Origin: Pipra filicauda | Taxonomy: Eukaryota > Chordata > Aves > Passeriformes > Pipridae | Assembly (NCBI RefSeq): GCF_003945595.2 | Contig: NW_024104162.1 | Span: 2,294,001-2,358,000 of the forward strand | Reading direction: 5' to 3' | DNA length: 64,000 nt | In this document: piece after piece, positions 35,561 through 47,010 of the stretch | Layout of the letters: each line of letters opens with the position of its first letter | Numbering within the stretch: the first letter of the stretch is position 1 | The notes under the pieces: generated by a model | Databases searched by the model: none | Told to the model about the DNA's origin: nothing | The model's input: only the letters and a program-made list of their open reading frames with translations | Made by a program: the position numbers and the translations under genes

Positions 35561-37234
35561 GCAGGATAGCCCCTCCTGGAGTGACACTCCAGAGCCAGGC
35601 ACCCACCACCGTGGAGGTGCTCGGTGAGGATGGGCACCGTCTGCTTGAGATGGGTGGGTGGTTCTGCAAAGCCTGATGCAGCTACTGTTTCTTTTCTGAA
35701 GACAGATTTTTAAGCTTTTATTTTTCTTCCCTGCTTTGATTTCTGTGGTAGTGGAATCACAAGGATTTTGTCTCTGAAAGCAACGCTAAGCCCAGATATG
35801 GAAAGAAAGGGCTAAGTGACAACTGATGAGCAGCTGGGGGAGGCAGAGGGGATGTCCTGCATTGCAGAGCTGTGCTATGGTGCTCTGGAAGCTGTGAAGA
35901 GCATGAGTTCCTGCCATTATCCAAGAGAGTGTTCCCTAAGGGAGAAGGGTCAGGGACTGGACCCACTCTATCCCCCAACTTACTCCAGGGCAGGTGGGTG
36001 GCCAGGCTGGAAACAAGGGCTGGTATGGACAGATTATTTCCACTGCTGACCTTTAGTGCTTCCAGGGAGCCTAAAAGGACCTTTAAAGCAAGGACTATGC
36101 TCAGTGCCACTGATAGGGACAGAGAAAGTGGATAATTTCCCATTTACTCCAGGCACACAGACACCCATGTCATGGAAAAACACTTTTGCCCACCTCCATA
36201 TGTGCCATTGGGCCTGAGCAGGAGCTCAGTTACAGGACAGGAAAGGCTGGCAAGGCAGATCTTCACCTGGGTGTATATCAGCTTTATCTCTTCTAGGGAT
36301 AACAATGCCAGCTTGGCTTACACCCACTGAGGATCTAATTGGCATTTGGCTCTGGCTGCAAAATTAGGATTGCTTCATCATTGTGCTTCTGATCCTATAT
36401 CATGGGAATCAATGAGGAATTTGATTACAGGCTCCTACTGGGATTCTCAGCCCAGCCTGGGGATGTTAATCATCAGAGTTGTGACTGAGGGGTACAGAGA
36501 ATTGGCTGGAAAATTCAGATCACTTTTCAAAAGGAAAATGGAAGCCAAGCCTATGTGGTCTGGAAGAGTTTAATTACAGCTGAAATTTAACTTGGAAAAG
36601 AAAATGGTCCTGAGGGTTGATGCTGTTTTGTTATTGATTTGTGCTCAAGTTTGCCTTCTCTCCTATCTTCAGCTACGATATGGGTATGGTGACTGTAACT
36701 ACCTCTTGAAAGAGAATAGAGATGCTGATGTGATTATTCATCTTCTGGCATGTCGTGGTTTTAGTTATAGCAAAATGTCATCTGTTCCTGCCTGGGAAAA
36801 TGCAGATACATCCAATTACTGGCCAATCCCACTTTTCCATCTTCTTTCCTTCCAACCTGTCCTAGCCAGACAGCCCACTGAAGTAATATAAACCATATGA
36901 ACTATTAACTTCAGCCAGGTTTGAGCTGGGCACAAGCCTGTACCTGCTGGTGCTGCTGGGCACAGGAATGTTCTGCTTCCCTTCCAGCTGGGGCTGGCCT
37001 GCTGTCACTGCAAGATTCTTCTGCATGGGGTGGGGAGCATGGGAGAGGGATTGCACCCTGTAGCCCTCTCCCAGCTGGTATCTGTGTTTGAACCCACCCA
37101 TTAGGCTCAGATGAATTACTAAAAGCTCATTTTGCATTGCAAGACCATGACACAGATGAGCAATGACGTTGGGTCATGACCCATTGATGATAGAAGTGAA
37201 TCAACGCACCACAGATGAACAAAAGAGAGATTAT
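35561..37234. other. Unique sequence, no gene recognised
   Basis: A 99-codon plus-strand frame at 36592-36891 starts with a hydrophobic stretch (VLLLICAQVCLLSYLQL) that superficially resembles a signal anchor. No domain, splice signal or homologue is recognisable, so it is treated as chance. Confidence 0.4.
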
Positions 37235-37420
37235 TAACTCAGTGGTTAATGCAGAGTGCCAAAAATCAGGATTTCCCTCTGGCTCTGCACTGATTAGTGT
37301 GTGACCTCAGGAAAACCTCATGACGTCTCAGAGCCTCAGTTTCCTCACCTGCAATATAGTGATAAGGCTCATCACAACCTTTCACTACTGATAAAGAACT
37401 GACCTTACTGGGCTGGGAGC
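37235..37420 (+). mobile_element. MIR SINE, nearly full length
   Basis: The order of MIR parts is clear: a tRNA-like head (ctcagtggttaatgcagag), ctggctctgcactgattag, tgtgacctcagg, then the diagnostic core gcctcagtttcctcacctg at 37333-37351, followed by gtgataaggctcatcac. MIR is an ancient tRNA-derived core-SINE amplified early in amniote/mammal ancestry. Retention of a long copy in a bird-like genome is uncommon and could mean constraint. No open frame is expected. Confidence 0.85.
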
Positions 37421-37839
37421 ACACAAGGTAAAAAACCCCAAAACATTAAGTAGAAAGATCTGCTTTTGGTTGCCCTCCCTCACACTCAGTGGGGATAAAC
37501 AGGGTCATATGATCTATGAATGCAAAATCCCTAAGTGTGGGTGGTTTTATTTGTTTTCTTCATTTTAATGAACAACTCTTCCACCTGTTTCCAGGCTCAT
37601 GAGGCACCTTCTACTGCTATGAAAACAAAAAACCTCAATGTATTTATCTGTGCCAGCAGCAGACTCATAAGCAGACTAGCAAATAAGGTATGTGCTGCTA
37701 AGGACTGTCTCATGGATATACACAAGTTACATCCTTTTCCATCATTTTGTTGATTAATAGGCATAATATCGTGTCTGATCACTGCAGTAAGTATACTGTG
37801 AAAGATAACCACTGAAGACATCTAATTGTTTTCCCTTTG

Positions 37840-38010
37840 GGTTTTTTTGGGGGGTAATGCTTTAAAATAATGGCCCTAATCATTATTAATTCCTTTAGTG
37901 TTCACTGGAATAGCATCAATCACAACTAACTCCTTTGCTATTAATGTGGATGTCACAGATACTTCTGTAGGGTTTCTTTCTGCTGGAATTCAGTGTTCAT
38001 TAGCTGGAGC
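37840..38010. promoter_or_regulatory. Possible conserved non-coding block
   Basis: Short AT-rich unique block with ccctaatcattattaattcc, agcatcaatcacaac and gctattaatgtgg. These homeodomain/PBX-like words occur within about 170 bp. Weak evidence. Confidence 0.22.
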
Positions 38011-39390
38011 AGTTTTTTTTCCCCCATTATTCCTGGAGGGCTTGAGAAATCTCTTGCTGGGGGGGAGCCAGCAGCCTGTATGCTCAGCTCATCTGGTGTG
38101 AAAAAGGATACGTCTGCTTTTAAATGCAATGACCCTTGGTTTCCCTCTCTGTCACAGAACTGACTCTTCTCACTCATCCACTCTGCATATGCTGCTCTAG
38201 TCATCAAAGATTAAAGACAGATTCCCACACTCTCTGAAACTGTCAGGAGACCCCCAGTTTTCCTTCACACACTCTCCAACCCGGCATATAGAAGAGAGCA
38301 AAAAAACCAAAGTTTTAATTTGACATGCTGACAAGCCCAGGATTTTAAGATTAAGCTGTGTGTCTAATGATGCTAATTAAGGAAATCTCTGAAGATCTAG
38401 CTGTGATCATAATAAATAACAATAAGGTCCTCAATTTCCCTCTGAAAAAGTAACTGTGAAAGGAATGAAATAAATTTCCAGGGCAGTTGCAGCTATTGCA
38501 AGATTTCCAGCAATGCAGGTGCTCCAGCTCCTGCTGTTCACCTTGCCACTGTGGATTTGCTTTTATTATTTTTATTTTTGTTTGTTTGTTTTCTGGATGG
38601 TACAAGCTGCAGGCTAGACCTTGGCCTGCCTTCTTCCCCTCTTGGGAGACCTCTTGAAGAGGGTGTGTCAGGAGCAAAACCTGTCCTTGCTAGTGCATTC
38701 CATCAACCTACAGCACTGCCTGCTGTGAGCACAGAGCTCCCCTCAGCATTTTTGAGCTATATGGTGAGCAGGGTAGGCTGTGAAACACAGTGACATTTAA
38801 AAGACCTTCAGCAATCCCACCTTGCCTCCAGCTGCCATGGGTTCCCAATATCATTTCCACCCCCCATTGCCAGGCATCTCTGCCACTCTGTGCTGCCTAC
38901 AATGCCTGTGTGTAGGCACCTGAATATCTCTCTGGAGCATAAGCAGTGTCCTTGCCAGGCCTCCTCCGAAGTCTGTCAGCATAAATTTACCCCTTAATTA
39001 AACGAGTGGTGATACCCCTCTAGTGACTGTTTGTCAAGTAAAGGTCTTGCCTCTGCCTCAGAGCTTTGGGAGAGTGTTGGTGAAGTAGTGTTTCTGCTAG
39101 CTACAACTCTTTCTTCATGTAGCTCGAAAGGCAGTTTCAAAGCCAAGAAACCTGAGCTGCAATCACTCCTTTGGTCACGTGTGTTTTTTCTCATTAGTGG
39201 GCTGATTTGCTGCAAAATGCTGAGGATTACATGTGCCTGTTGATATTGTTCTCTGATGACTTCAGGAAAATGCTAGTGGAGCATCTTGTCCCATCTTTCA
39301 ATTCCAGTCAACTCATTTATTCTTCACTAAAATAAAGTACCTCTGAATGGCCATACCCTTGTGAGCAAGCCTACAAAAATAAAAAATGTG
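38011..39390. other. Unique sequence, nothing recognised
   Basis: No exon, RNA gene or transposon recognised. 38330-38480 is AT-rich with gatgctaattaagg. Confidence 0.45.
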
Positions 39391-39412
39391 CATGTGCTGG
39401 TGTGAGCACATG
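39391..39412. repeat. Perfect 8-bp inverted repeat
   Basis: catgtgct-ggtgtg-agcacatg forms an 8-bp stem with a 6-nt loop inside an alternating purine-pyrimidine stretch. It may form a cruciform or Z-DNA; likely incidental. Confidence 0.8.
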
Positions 39413-39920
39413 TGCTCAATTCCATCTCCTGCTTCATGCCTTAGAGCAAGGTCTAATGAGTGGTGCAAAGCTAAAGGCAAGAAGGGACTGGCTTAGCATT
39501 CCCCAAGCATCCTTTCTAAGTTCATTGCAGTTAGTTTTCCAGTGTTGTTGTAAAACTCAATGAGTTTGTCATAGCTCACAGTAACATCTCCTTTCAGCAG
39601 CAAAGATAACCCTGCTGTTGTAATAGATGCTAAGAGAGACTTCCAGCTGGGAGACACTTCCACTCAGCTCCTCCTGGCTCGTCTGGAGTAAGCTGCTTTG
39701 TGGCTCATCCGGGAGAAGATCCTCATTTCAGCTCTGCCTTGGGAAACAAGTTCTCCCAGCTCTCCTGCAAACAGGGGGCTCCCAGGGGTGAAGCCCACAG
39801 CTATGCCTCCTTAATCCGGGGAAAATAGCAGGCACCAGACTGATACAAAGTTTCCTGTGTTTATTTTAGGAGTAAGGGGCAAGATAAAAGTCCTTGGAAA
39901 GGAGAAATAAATAGTGATGG

Positions 39921-40156
39921 GAGAGGAGATTTAGATTGGATATTAGGAAAAATTTGTTCACCAAAAAGGTTGTCAAACACTGGAATAAGCTGCCCAGGGA
40001 AGTGGTGGAGTCACAGTCTCTGGAAGAATTTAAAAACTGTGTAGATGTGGCACTGAGGGACGTGGGGTGGTGGTGGACTGGGCAGTGCTGGGTTAATGGT
40101 TAGACTCACTGACCTTAAAGGTCTTTTCCAGCCTAAATGATCCTATGATTCTATGA
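39921..40156 (+). mobile_element. CR1 LINE, 5'-truncated 3' end
   Basis: Begins gagaggagatttagattgg, continues attaggaaaaatttgttcac, aacactggaataagctgccc, gcactgagggacgtgg and cagtgctgggttaatggtt, and ends gatcctatgattctatgag. This is the C-terminal and 3' UTR pattern of an avian CR1 ending in the ATTCTATG octamer. About 235 bp remain. Its 3' part differs in sequence from the minus-strand copy at 34.8 kb, so the two belong to different CR1 subfamilies. Confidence 0.96.
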
Positions 40157-40639
40157 GAACATAAAACTGGGAGATGTGTTTCCCCAATCTTTCCTTTTGT
40201 TTTGCAATACACAACAGTGGCACCTTTAGCAACTCAATCCACTTTTCAGTTACATCTTTGCCACCAGGATTACAGCCCAGGACTTTACCTCTCCACTGAT
40301 CTGTGTGAGTGCTGTACTGCCCCTTCCTCCCGCCCCATTCCCTCCCAGGTGATCCCCCATGAATGCTCACTATCCTGATATCACCTCTTGCCCTGACATT
40401 GTGAAATATCCTCAGGGGCAGGGCAGGCTTGTCCTGGGGTAAGGTTGCTTGCAAGAGGATGGTTTACTCATGCTGATCTCATCCTGCTGATCCTGACTGC
40501 CTTGACCTTCACACCGTCTGTTTTCCGCAGTTTGAGTCTGGTTGAATATCAAATCCTGATGGGATGCTGGCACCGCTGAGCTGACCCTTCAAAATCCCTG
40601 ACCTGATGCTTTCTCTTAACCCGTTTGTGCTTCTCGTAG

Positions 40640-41095
40640 GCAAACACGGTCACATCAGGCTTCGTGATGCCTTCTCCAACCCTTCTATCGTTTAACTTCT
40701 AGGAAGTTCATATCTTTATTTAAGCCATTGTAGGCTTCCTGTCTCTAATTATGGGCTGCAAATGTTGATTCGAGATTGGAGCTGCTTAGAACCTCTACAC
40801 CAATATTGTTTTCTATTGAAAAACAGCATTCAGTCAAACCCAAAATTTCTTGGGGTCCATGAAATGTCAGCGTCTTCTTCCAGCAAAATCTAAATTAAGG
40901 TGAAAGAAAAATTTCTGTTTGGTAAATTTTCAAGTGTTGAAATTTTTCGTGCTTGTAACATATGTAGAGGTTTTTATTTATTTTTTTTCCCCTGTAAATT
41001 TCATATATGCATGGTTTAAGTTTAACTTTCATATAGAAATGCATAAAGATAAAGTAGACTAGTAACATGCCAATAAAACCTGTTTCCATAGATGT
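40640..41095 (+). CDS. Candidate terminal exon (unrecognised product)
   Basis: A long pyrimidine-rich stretch ending tttgtgcttctcgtag at 40639 is a strong acceptor. Two frames follow. One reads KHGHIRLRDAFSNPSIV then TAA at 40693-40695; the other reads ANTVTSGFVMPSPTLL.. and stops at TAG 40700-40702. Four CpGs occur within about 55 bp, unlike nearby sequence. About 400 bp of AT-rich UTR-like sequence leads to AATAAA at 41072-41077, followed by TGTGCTGCTGG-type GT-rich sequence. The composite acceptor, short coding tail, 3' UTR and poly(A) site is what a final exon looks like, but the product is unrecognised and no upstream exon was found. A conserved non-coding element is the main alternative. 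Confidence 0.2.
41072..41077 (+). promoter_or_regulatory. Possible poly(A) signal (AATAAA)
   Basis: Canonical AATAAA in atgccaataaaacctg with GT-rich sequence 15-30 bp downstream. Listed as the 3' end of the candidate exon at 40640; chance occurrence is possible. Confidence 0.3.
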
Positions 41096-41639
41096 GCTGC
41101 TGGAAATTCTGCCGTTCTTTTTTGCATCCCTTCATTAAAATCCCAGGAGTAGTTAATTCTTAGCACTAATAGAAATATGTCTTTATTTTTTGGCACAGTG
41201 TTTCCTTTTTCTATTGTAATATAAAATTGAAATTAAAAAAAAGTTGGCTGGGCATTCTGCTTGGTGGACAGCTAGGAAATCAGATGTTTTCCTGTTCTGC
41301 ATTGGATTAAAACCAATTTTTCTAACATCTTCTTTCCCACTATGATGGAAATGTTCTATCTACAGTGTTTCCTAATCTCTGCAGCAGGGATCTATGGGAG
41401 TTCATGGACTATTTCTAATGGATCTGCAAGACGCAACTGAGAAAAACAGGTTTGGTGTGCAGACAGTTAGATGTGCTGTTCAGGGCTTCCCTCCTCTGCC
41501 GGAAAACACTTGAGAATTTCAGATAGAGAGTGTTTTAAAATTGCTCTTTCACACACTGCATTGGAAAAATCTGCCACATCATCTACTGTAATTATAATTT
41601 TCCCATTCTCATAAGCATGTTGATAAAACAGTTTTTGTT

Positions 41640-41785
41640 TCATTTATACACATTTTCCTGTGTTCTGGACATGTCATTTACCTTTCCCAATGCCTCGGTT
41701 TCCTTTCTGGAAAAAAAAGATTTTCTGTTCATTCACAGGAAGATTTTGGAAGAGGCAGTTCATATTTACAAAGTGCACTGATCAG
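41640..41785 (+). mobile_element. MIR SINE fragment (core and 3' half)
   Basis: ggacatgtcatttacc and gcctcggtttcct (41692-41704) match the MIR core. The downstream catatttacaaagtgcactg matches the MIR 3' part (ATACATGTAAAGCGCTTAG type). The tRNA-like head is not visible. Confidence 0.7.
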
Positions 41786-44339
41786 GAAAATTACTTGCTA
41801 GGGGAGGTTTCTCATTGGAATAATTAATCTGATTCATCCAGGGCCAATAAGGGTGTCACTGCACAATATTTCCTTGTGGAACCTAAAGAGACCAGCATGG
41901 AACAGTGAAGGCTGACAGCCTGTCTGTATTCCCTGAGCCTCCACGATTCTCTGGGCAAGGGGCTCGTTGAGTCGGCAGCCACAAGGCACTTCCAGATGGG
42001 GTTTGATGCAGATGGGTGCCCTGTGTTACTCCGGGTGCCAGGCTGAATGGCACCACAGACATTAAAGCTGGGAAGAAATCCTCTGCAGTGTTTTATGCCT
42101 TTCTGTGTTGTACTTTTAGCAGCAGGGAAAGGGCCAAGGAATCCTTATAGTTACTGAGCTGTAGTTAATAGTACAGCTAGTATTGTCTATTCACCCATCT
42201 ACTCAACTGCCAAGGGCCATACAATTCACACAGTATTGAAAGGATCAAGGTAGTGAGAAATGGGTAGAGATGTCTCTGCAGTCACCAGGCTTTTCTTTAA
42301 GCCTGAAGGACCTGATGTTTCCCCCAGTGCTGGAGTGGAAATCCTGAGGTTGGATGGCAGGTGCTGCAGGGAGAACTTGTGGCTGCCAGGAAGGCCACCA
42401 GCAAAGGATGCCTGAGACTCCCCTGCCTGGCACGTCCCACGGCCTCTTCTCTCCCTCAGGCCAGAGCTGAGTCTGAAGAATCTCTTTGTATGTGGAGCCA
42501 AACTCTGATCTGGCTCACAAGCCAGTGGCTGCTTGTTTCTGTCCCTTCCCTAACATTTACATGCACTAAATTAAATCACTTTTTATTTCCAAGGACAGTA
42601 ATTAATCCACCAAGCCCTTCTGCTATTGCTTGAAATGTATTAGCTGCTTAGACCAGAAAAGAAGTAAGAGAGTCTGTGCTTTAATGGCAAACAATGAGGT
42701 TTAAATACATCCCATCTCCTTTAACATCTCCTGGTAATTAGTGACAAAGGCCGTCCTGCTCAAGTACAGCAAATATTTAACACCCACCTCCATTAGTCTG
42801 AAATTCATTTACCAGCTTGTCCTCTGCCAGGCATGGCAGCCATCCTTCGCCCCAAACCCCAACCCCTCAGATGTGAAAGGGCTCCTGGACAGCCCTGGCA
42901 AGGAAAACACTCTTCTCATCTGCTATTTTAGTGTTGCTTTGGATAAAAGACATCACATGTCACCCAGTGTGAACCACGACTCCGAAACACTTGCAGGATT
43001 GTGAAGGTGAAGCTTCCTCGGTGACATTTAGTGGAAAAGGAAGTATTAAATGCCTAGAAGACTAGAAAAACTAAGAAGTGCCACTGTCCTGGGGAGTCCT
43101 GAGCATCTCGATGGGGAGGGTGCACTGCAAAAGTATTACTCCCCACTTGTCCTATTCTTGCCCTTGCCAGTGACAATTATTGTGAGCAATCAACAAAGAT
43201 CCGTGTTGCTTTTTTCACTCACAAGTGGAAGTGGAAGATCTGAGTGTTTTCTCTCCTGGGGCTCTGTTAGGAAGTGGGAATGGTTCTCCTCTGGCACCCA
43301 AGCCTGTAAGTCACATTCAGCTGTCCTCCTGATGCATGGTGAGCATCATCTTCTCCAGGTGGGCAAGCGATGGAGCCATTAACAAAACAGATGATGGGGC
43401 AGCCTGTGAGCACGGTGCTCTGCTCCTCTCCCAGCATTTATCTGGGACATGGCAGACACAGATTCCTGCTGATAAAGCACTTTAACACCTGCAATGAAAA
43501 CGCTGTATTTTATTTCAAATTAATTAGTTCCTGGATTTGACAGACTTGTGGCCCAAACACTCCTTTTATTCACTTAGTGGATGCTGCCTGGTTATACAGA
43601 GCATGGCAGGACATGGACCCATGGAGCAGAGAAGGTGCTGGCATCCTCCTTGTGACAGAAAGGGGTTTGAGACCCCTCTCACAAACCCCCATCCTAAATT
43701 CCCACTGTGGTCTCCCTCAGCAGCTCCAGAGTTAGTGCATTAGTGATGTGAGGGTAATCTTTACTTGATGCTGAGCCTGCTCCAAAATCACAGTCCTCTT
43801 TCTGGTGTTCCTACCGCTGTCAGTGTAGGTGTTTTAGATAGGGAAGAGAATGCCAGACAGTCTGCAGAATCCCCATCACTGGGGGTCTTTTAAAAGGGGT
43901 GGGACAAACGCCCATAAAGAGTGGTTCAGGCGGAGGAGCCTGCACTGCTCTGTGCTTCCTGTGCCCTAACAGCAGTGAGAGCGCCCTCACACCGCGCGTG
44001 AATAAGTGTGCTCTTTCCAGACTGAACCAGGCTGAAGTCTTGTTCATCCCCAGACTTTCAATCCAATTGCTCCTCCACACAAGTCATTTGTTACCAAATA
44101 CTGTGTGAATTTGCAGTCCACACCTCCCTGTGTCCAAGGGTAAACCTACGCTTCAGAGCTTTCCATTTTGGCTGCCCAAAACAAAGAAGGCCCAAGTTTT
44201 TGTGTCTCATCTGAAAGACCTGTCCATATGTGGTGATCTGGGTGAAATAGGTTTTTTTCCCATTGCACCTTGCAACAAGAGCTAGAGCAGAGGTCCTAGG
44301 AGCAAGCCCACTGGGATGTCTTGCCTGTCACTTCAAGGT
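41786..44339. other. Unique sequence, no gene recognised
   Basis: Open frames up to 110 codons (for example 43050-43382) have no recognised domain. No transposon recognised. Confidence 0.45.
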
Positions 44340-44420
44340 GTTTTAATTTGGATGCTTAAATCACCAAAGTACCTCAATTCCTGCCCAAGGGCACATAGGA
44401 GCTAAGTCTTTTCACTGAAG
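44340..44420 (-). mobile_element. Possible MIR fragment (minus strand)
   Basis: tgcccaagggcacataggag followed by ctaagt resembles the reverse complement of the MIR segment CTTACTAGCTGTGTGACCTTGGGCA. The adjoining core is not recognisable, so this could be chance. Confidence 0.3.
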
Positions 44421-44559
44421 CAGCATTCAATTCCCTTCCTCCTACAAATGAGCTTGAGCTGTCCTGATAATTAGTACTTTATCTTGGATGGCACAAAAAA
44501 GAAAAAAGAGGGAGTGTGGGGGGAGGAAAGTCCTCAGCCTTCACTGCTGGGCAGCCTCA

Positions 44560-45010
44560 CAGTTTCTTCTTATTAGCTGTGATAATGATGGGAGAGAATA
44601 AAAGGCCCAGAGCTGCTTCAGTCACCTCATTTCATCTGGTCTGAGATTCGAGTCACTCGAGTGTCAAGAGAGCTTTTTAATTTCCAATATCACTGCTGCC
44701 AGAAATTAAAAAATAAACTGGGAGCAAAACCATCAGATTAGCCAATCACACTGGAATTGCCTTTATTGTTATTGTTACAGTTGTTATTATTATTTGATCA
44801 GCTTTGGGAGAATTAAAGCTATTCAGCAAATCAAAATATGTCTTGGATTTGAATGGACTGGTATTAACTATTCTATAGTCTGTATTAGTGATGGGCTAAT
44901 AGCCTGAAACATCATGGCATGCTCTGCTGGAATCAAGTTTAAATTAATGCTACCAGTTCATAAAAATTGCTTGTGTCTATATAACTTTCATCGTGGCATC
45001 TTAAAACATT
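44560..45010. promoter_or_regulatory. Putative conserved non-coding / enhancer-like block
   Basis: One of the strongest blocks by eye: agccaatcacactgg at about 44739 (CCAAT), several TTATTGTTATTG words (SOX-like) at 44762-44790, gggagaattaaagc, ctattagtgatgggctaatagcc-like words, tttaaattaatgc and aacatttaattagtt. It also contains the perfect 10-bp palindrome cactcgagtg at 44654-44663. Non-repetitive and without a long frame. Confidence 0.33.
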
Positions 45011-46279
45011 TAATTAGTTAAAGCAACAGGGTGAAAAACCCCAGATGTAACAGAGCCAGTATCTTGACAGTACTGAAAAACACAGGGAAATGAGATGAAG
45101 CCACCAGGACCCATGGGATTGGAGGATTCACTCCAGGATTTGCTCATGTACATCCTTGCACATGGGTGCCCACTTGCCCCCAAGCCTGGTCTGGACTGAT
45201 GGAGGCATTTTGGCTGCACTTAAAGACAAGACCTTTGATGTCAGCTCAGAAGCAAAAGACAAAGCAGCAGAAGGAATAGCATATACTAAAAAAAGAAAAA
45301 AAAAAGCTTCAGAAACAGCTGTTCTAACCACATTCCCTCTGTTAAAATGAGAAGAAAGAAGAATCCTTTAAGAGTAGCAAGGCACAAATTAGAGATAGGG
45401 GTCACTATCCTTTACACGAATACACACAGCCCCGCTTGCAGTCCTGAGACAAGATCACACATCCAGACTGAAATTACCCCTTAGAGTTTGGAGCTACAGA
45501 GGTGCAGTGGGAAAAACAGGACTGAATGCTACAGCAAAGAGGAGGAGAGGGGTGCTATCCAAATGCAATATCCAATATCACAGACCCTGTATGTACTTAC
45601 AGCCCAGCTCCTGTGTTAACGTGTTACAAAAGTCAATGCAGAAATGCATTTTTGCAGTAGAAAAGTGCCTGCTCTCTGTGAAGAGCATCCTGGGAGAACA
45701 CCAGCAATACTGCTGAGGTTTTGTTGTATAGAGGAAGGCATAGCCTTGCTCTCCCTGAATTGGATGAAGTCTTACAAACTTTGGATCTCTCCACAGGAAA
45801 ATCCTGGTTTGTAATTGCTGGCTCCTCACTGCTGGTCTGTGCCTCCATCTCCCCAGTCATCAATAATTTTATTACTTAAACTGGATTTTCCACATTATAT
45901 TTTTGGCTCTCAAAAACTTATTCCATTTTGATTGGAAATGTCAATTTGACATATGCTTGATCTGTTTCCCTTTATACTCATGGCACAATTTATTTCTCAG
46001 ACCTCAGTAGCACGAGTGCTTGGAGGAAGGAAACAGCAGATTACATCAGTGTGAAGTTTCATCAGATCTGTTTGAACAAGGTGGCATTGATGTAGCAGTA
46101 GTGGATTTAAGGTTTAGATCCCCAGACATATAAAGGCTCAGGAAAGTGTGGCTTCCAGCCGCATCCCCTTCTCCTGCATGGATGCAGCCACCCTATATGT
46201 CACCAACCCTGGGCACATGTGTAACCACACATCAGCATCTGAACTACATTTTGTCACTTCCTATAACGTAAGGAAAAAA
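45011..46279. other. Unique sequence, nothing recognised
   Basis: An A-rich run lies at about 45287-45305. No gene or transposon recognised. Confidence 0.45.
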
Positions 46280-47010
46280 AAGACCTTTTTCTTTAGATAG
46301 TAGGTTCTAATTTTTTTACTGAAGAGAAATTTAAAATTACACATTCAATTATTAAATATTAGGTTCCTAATTCACAGTCATCCCTTGCTGATCTCATGGC
46401 TTTAGTAATTATTCAGGAAACAGTAATAAGCATGCAGGATTCCTGCCTTCTTCCTTCTAGTTTCAAATTTTAAACTATTTGCAAACAAAGTATTATTGAC
46501 AAAATTGTGTGAGTCATTGTGTATAATAAATGGATTTAATGATCTCTGTAGACAATCACAAACAAGAAGAAAAATTCATTGCATAAATGATTACTTATTA
46601 ATTATTTGCTCCATTCCAGTGCTTGCTGTTGCCTCATGAGAATTTTGAGGATCAGTTAATTAAGGTTCAGAAAGGATATTGAATAATGATTCAGGGATCT
46701 AAAATACTAGGCTGCTTCTGTGAATTTTTCTTATTTGAGTGGACTTTGTCAGATCTTTACAGTCTATTTCATAACTCGCCACTAACTTTGGATTTATAAT
46801 TATCTGCTATGCAAATCTCTAAATATTTAATGTCACCTTCATTTCACATGCTAATCAGCTGTCTGCTTCACTCTGATTTGTGTGTATAATTTTGACTTTA
46901 ATGAAGATTTGATTGTTTACATGAATAAACATTTGAGAGAATAAATTTAGTGTCCAGTCTCAAATGTAGCATATTTTAAAGCCAGAAGAGACTATTTGTA
47001 TAAAATATGT
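46280..47010. promoter_or_regulatory. Putative conserved non-coding block
   Basis: About 730 bp of AT-rich unique sequence with many homeodomain and POU/forkhead-like words: ttagtaattattcagg, acttattaattatttgc, cagttaattaagg, ctatgcaaatctc (octamer ATGCAAAT), acatgctaatcagctg, catgaataaacatttg. This is the densest such block in the window. Conservation is untested. Confidence 0.33.

Noticed and set aside
36592..36891. 99-codon frame with a signal-anchor-like hydrophobic start
   Set aside because: No recognisable domain, no supporting splice or promoter signals, and the rest of the frame looks like translated non-coding DNA.
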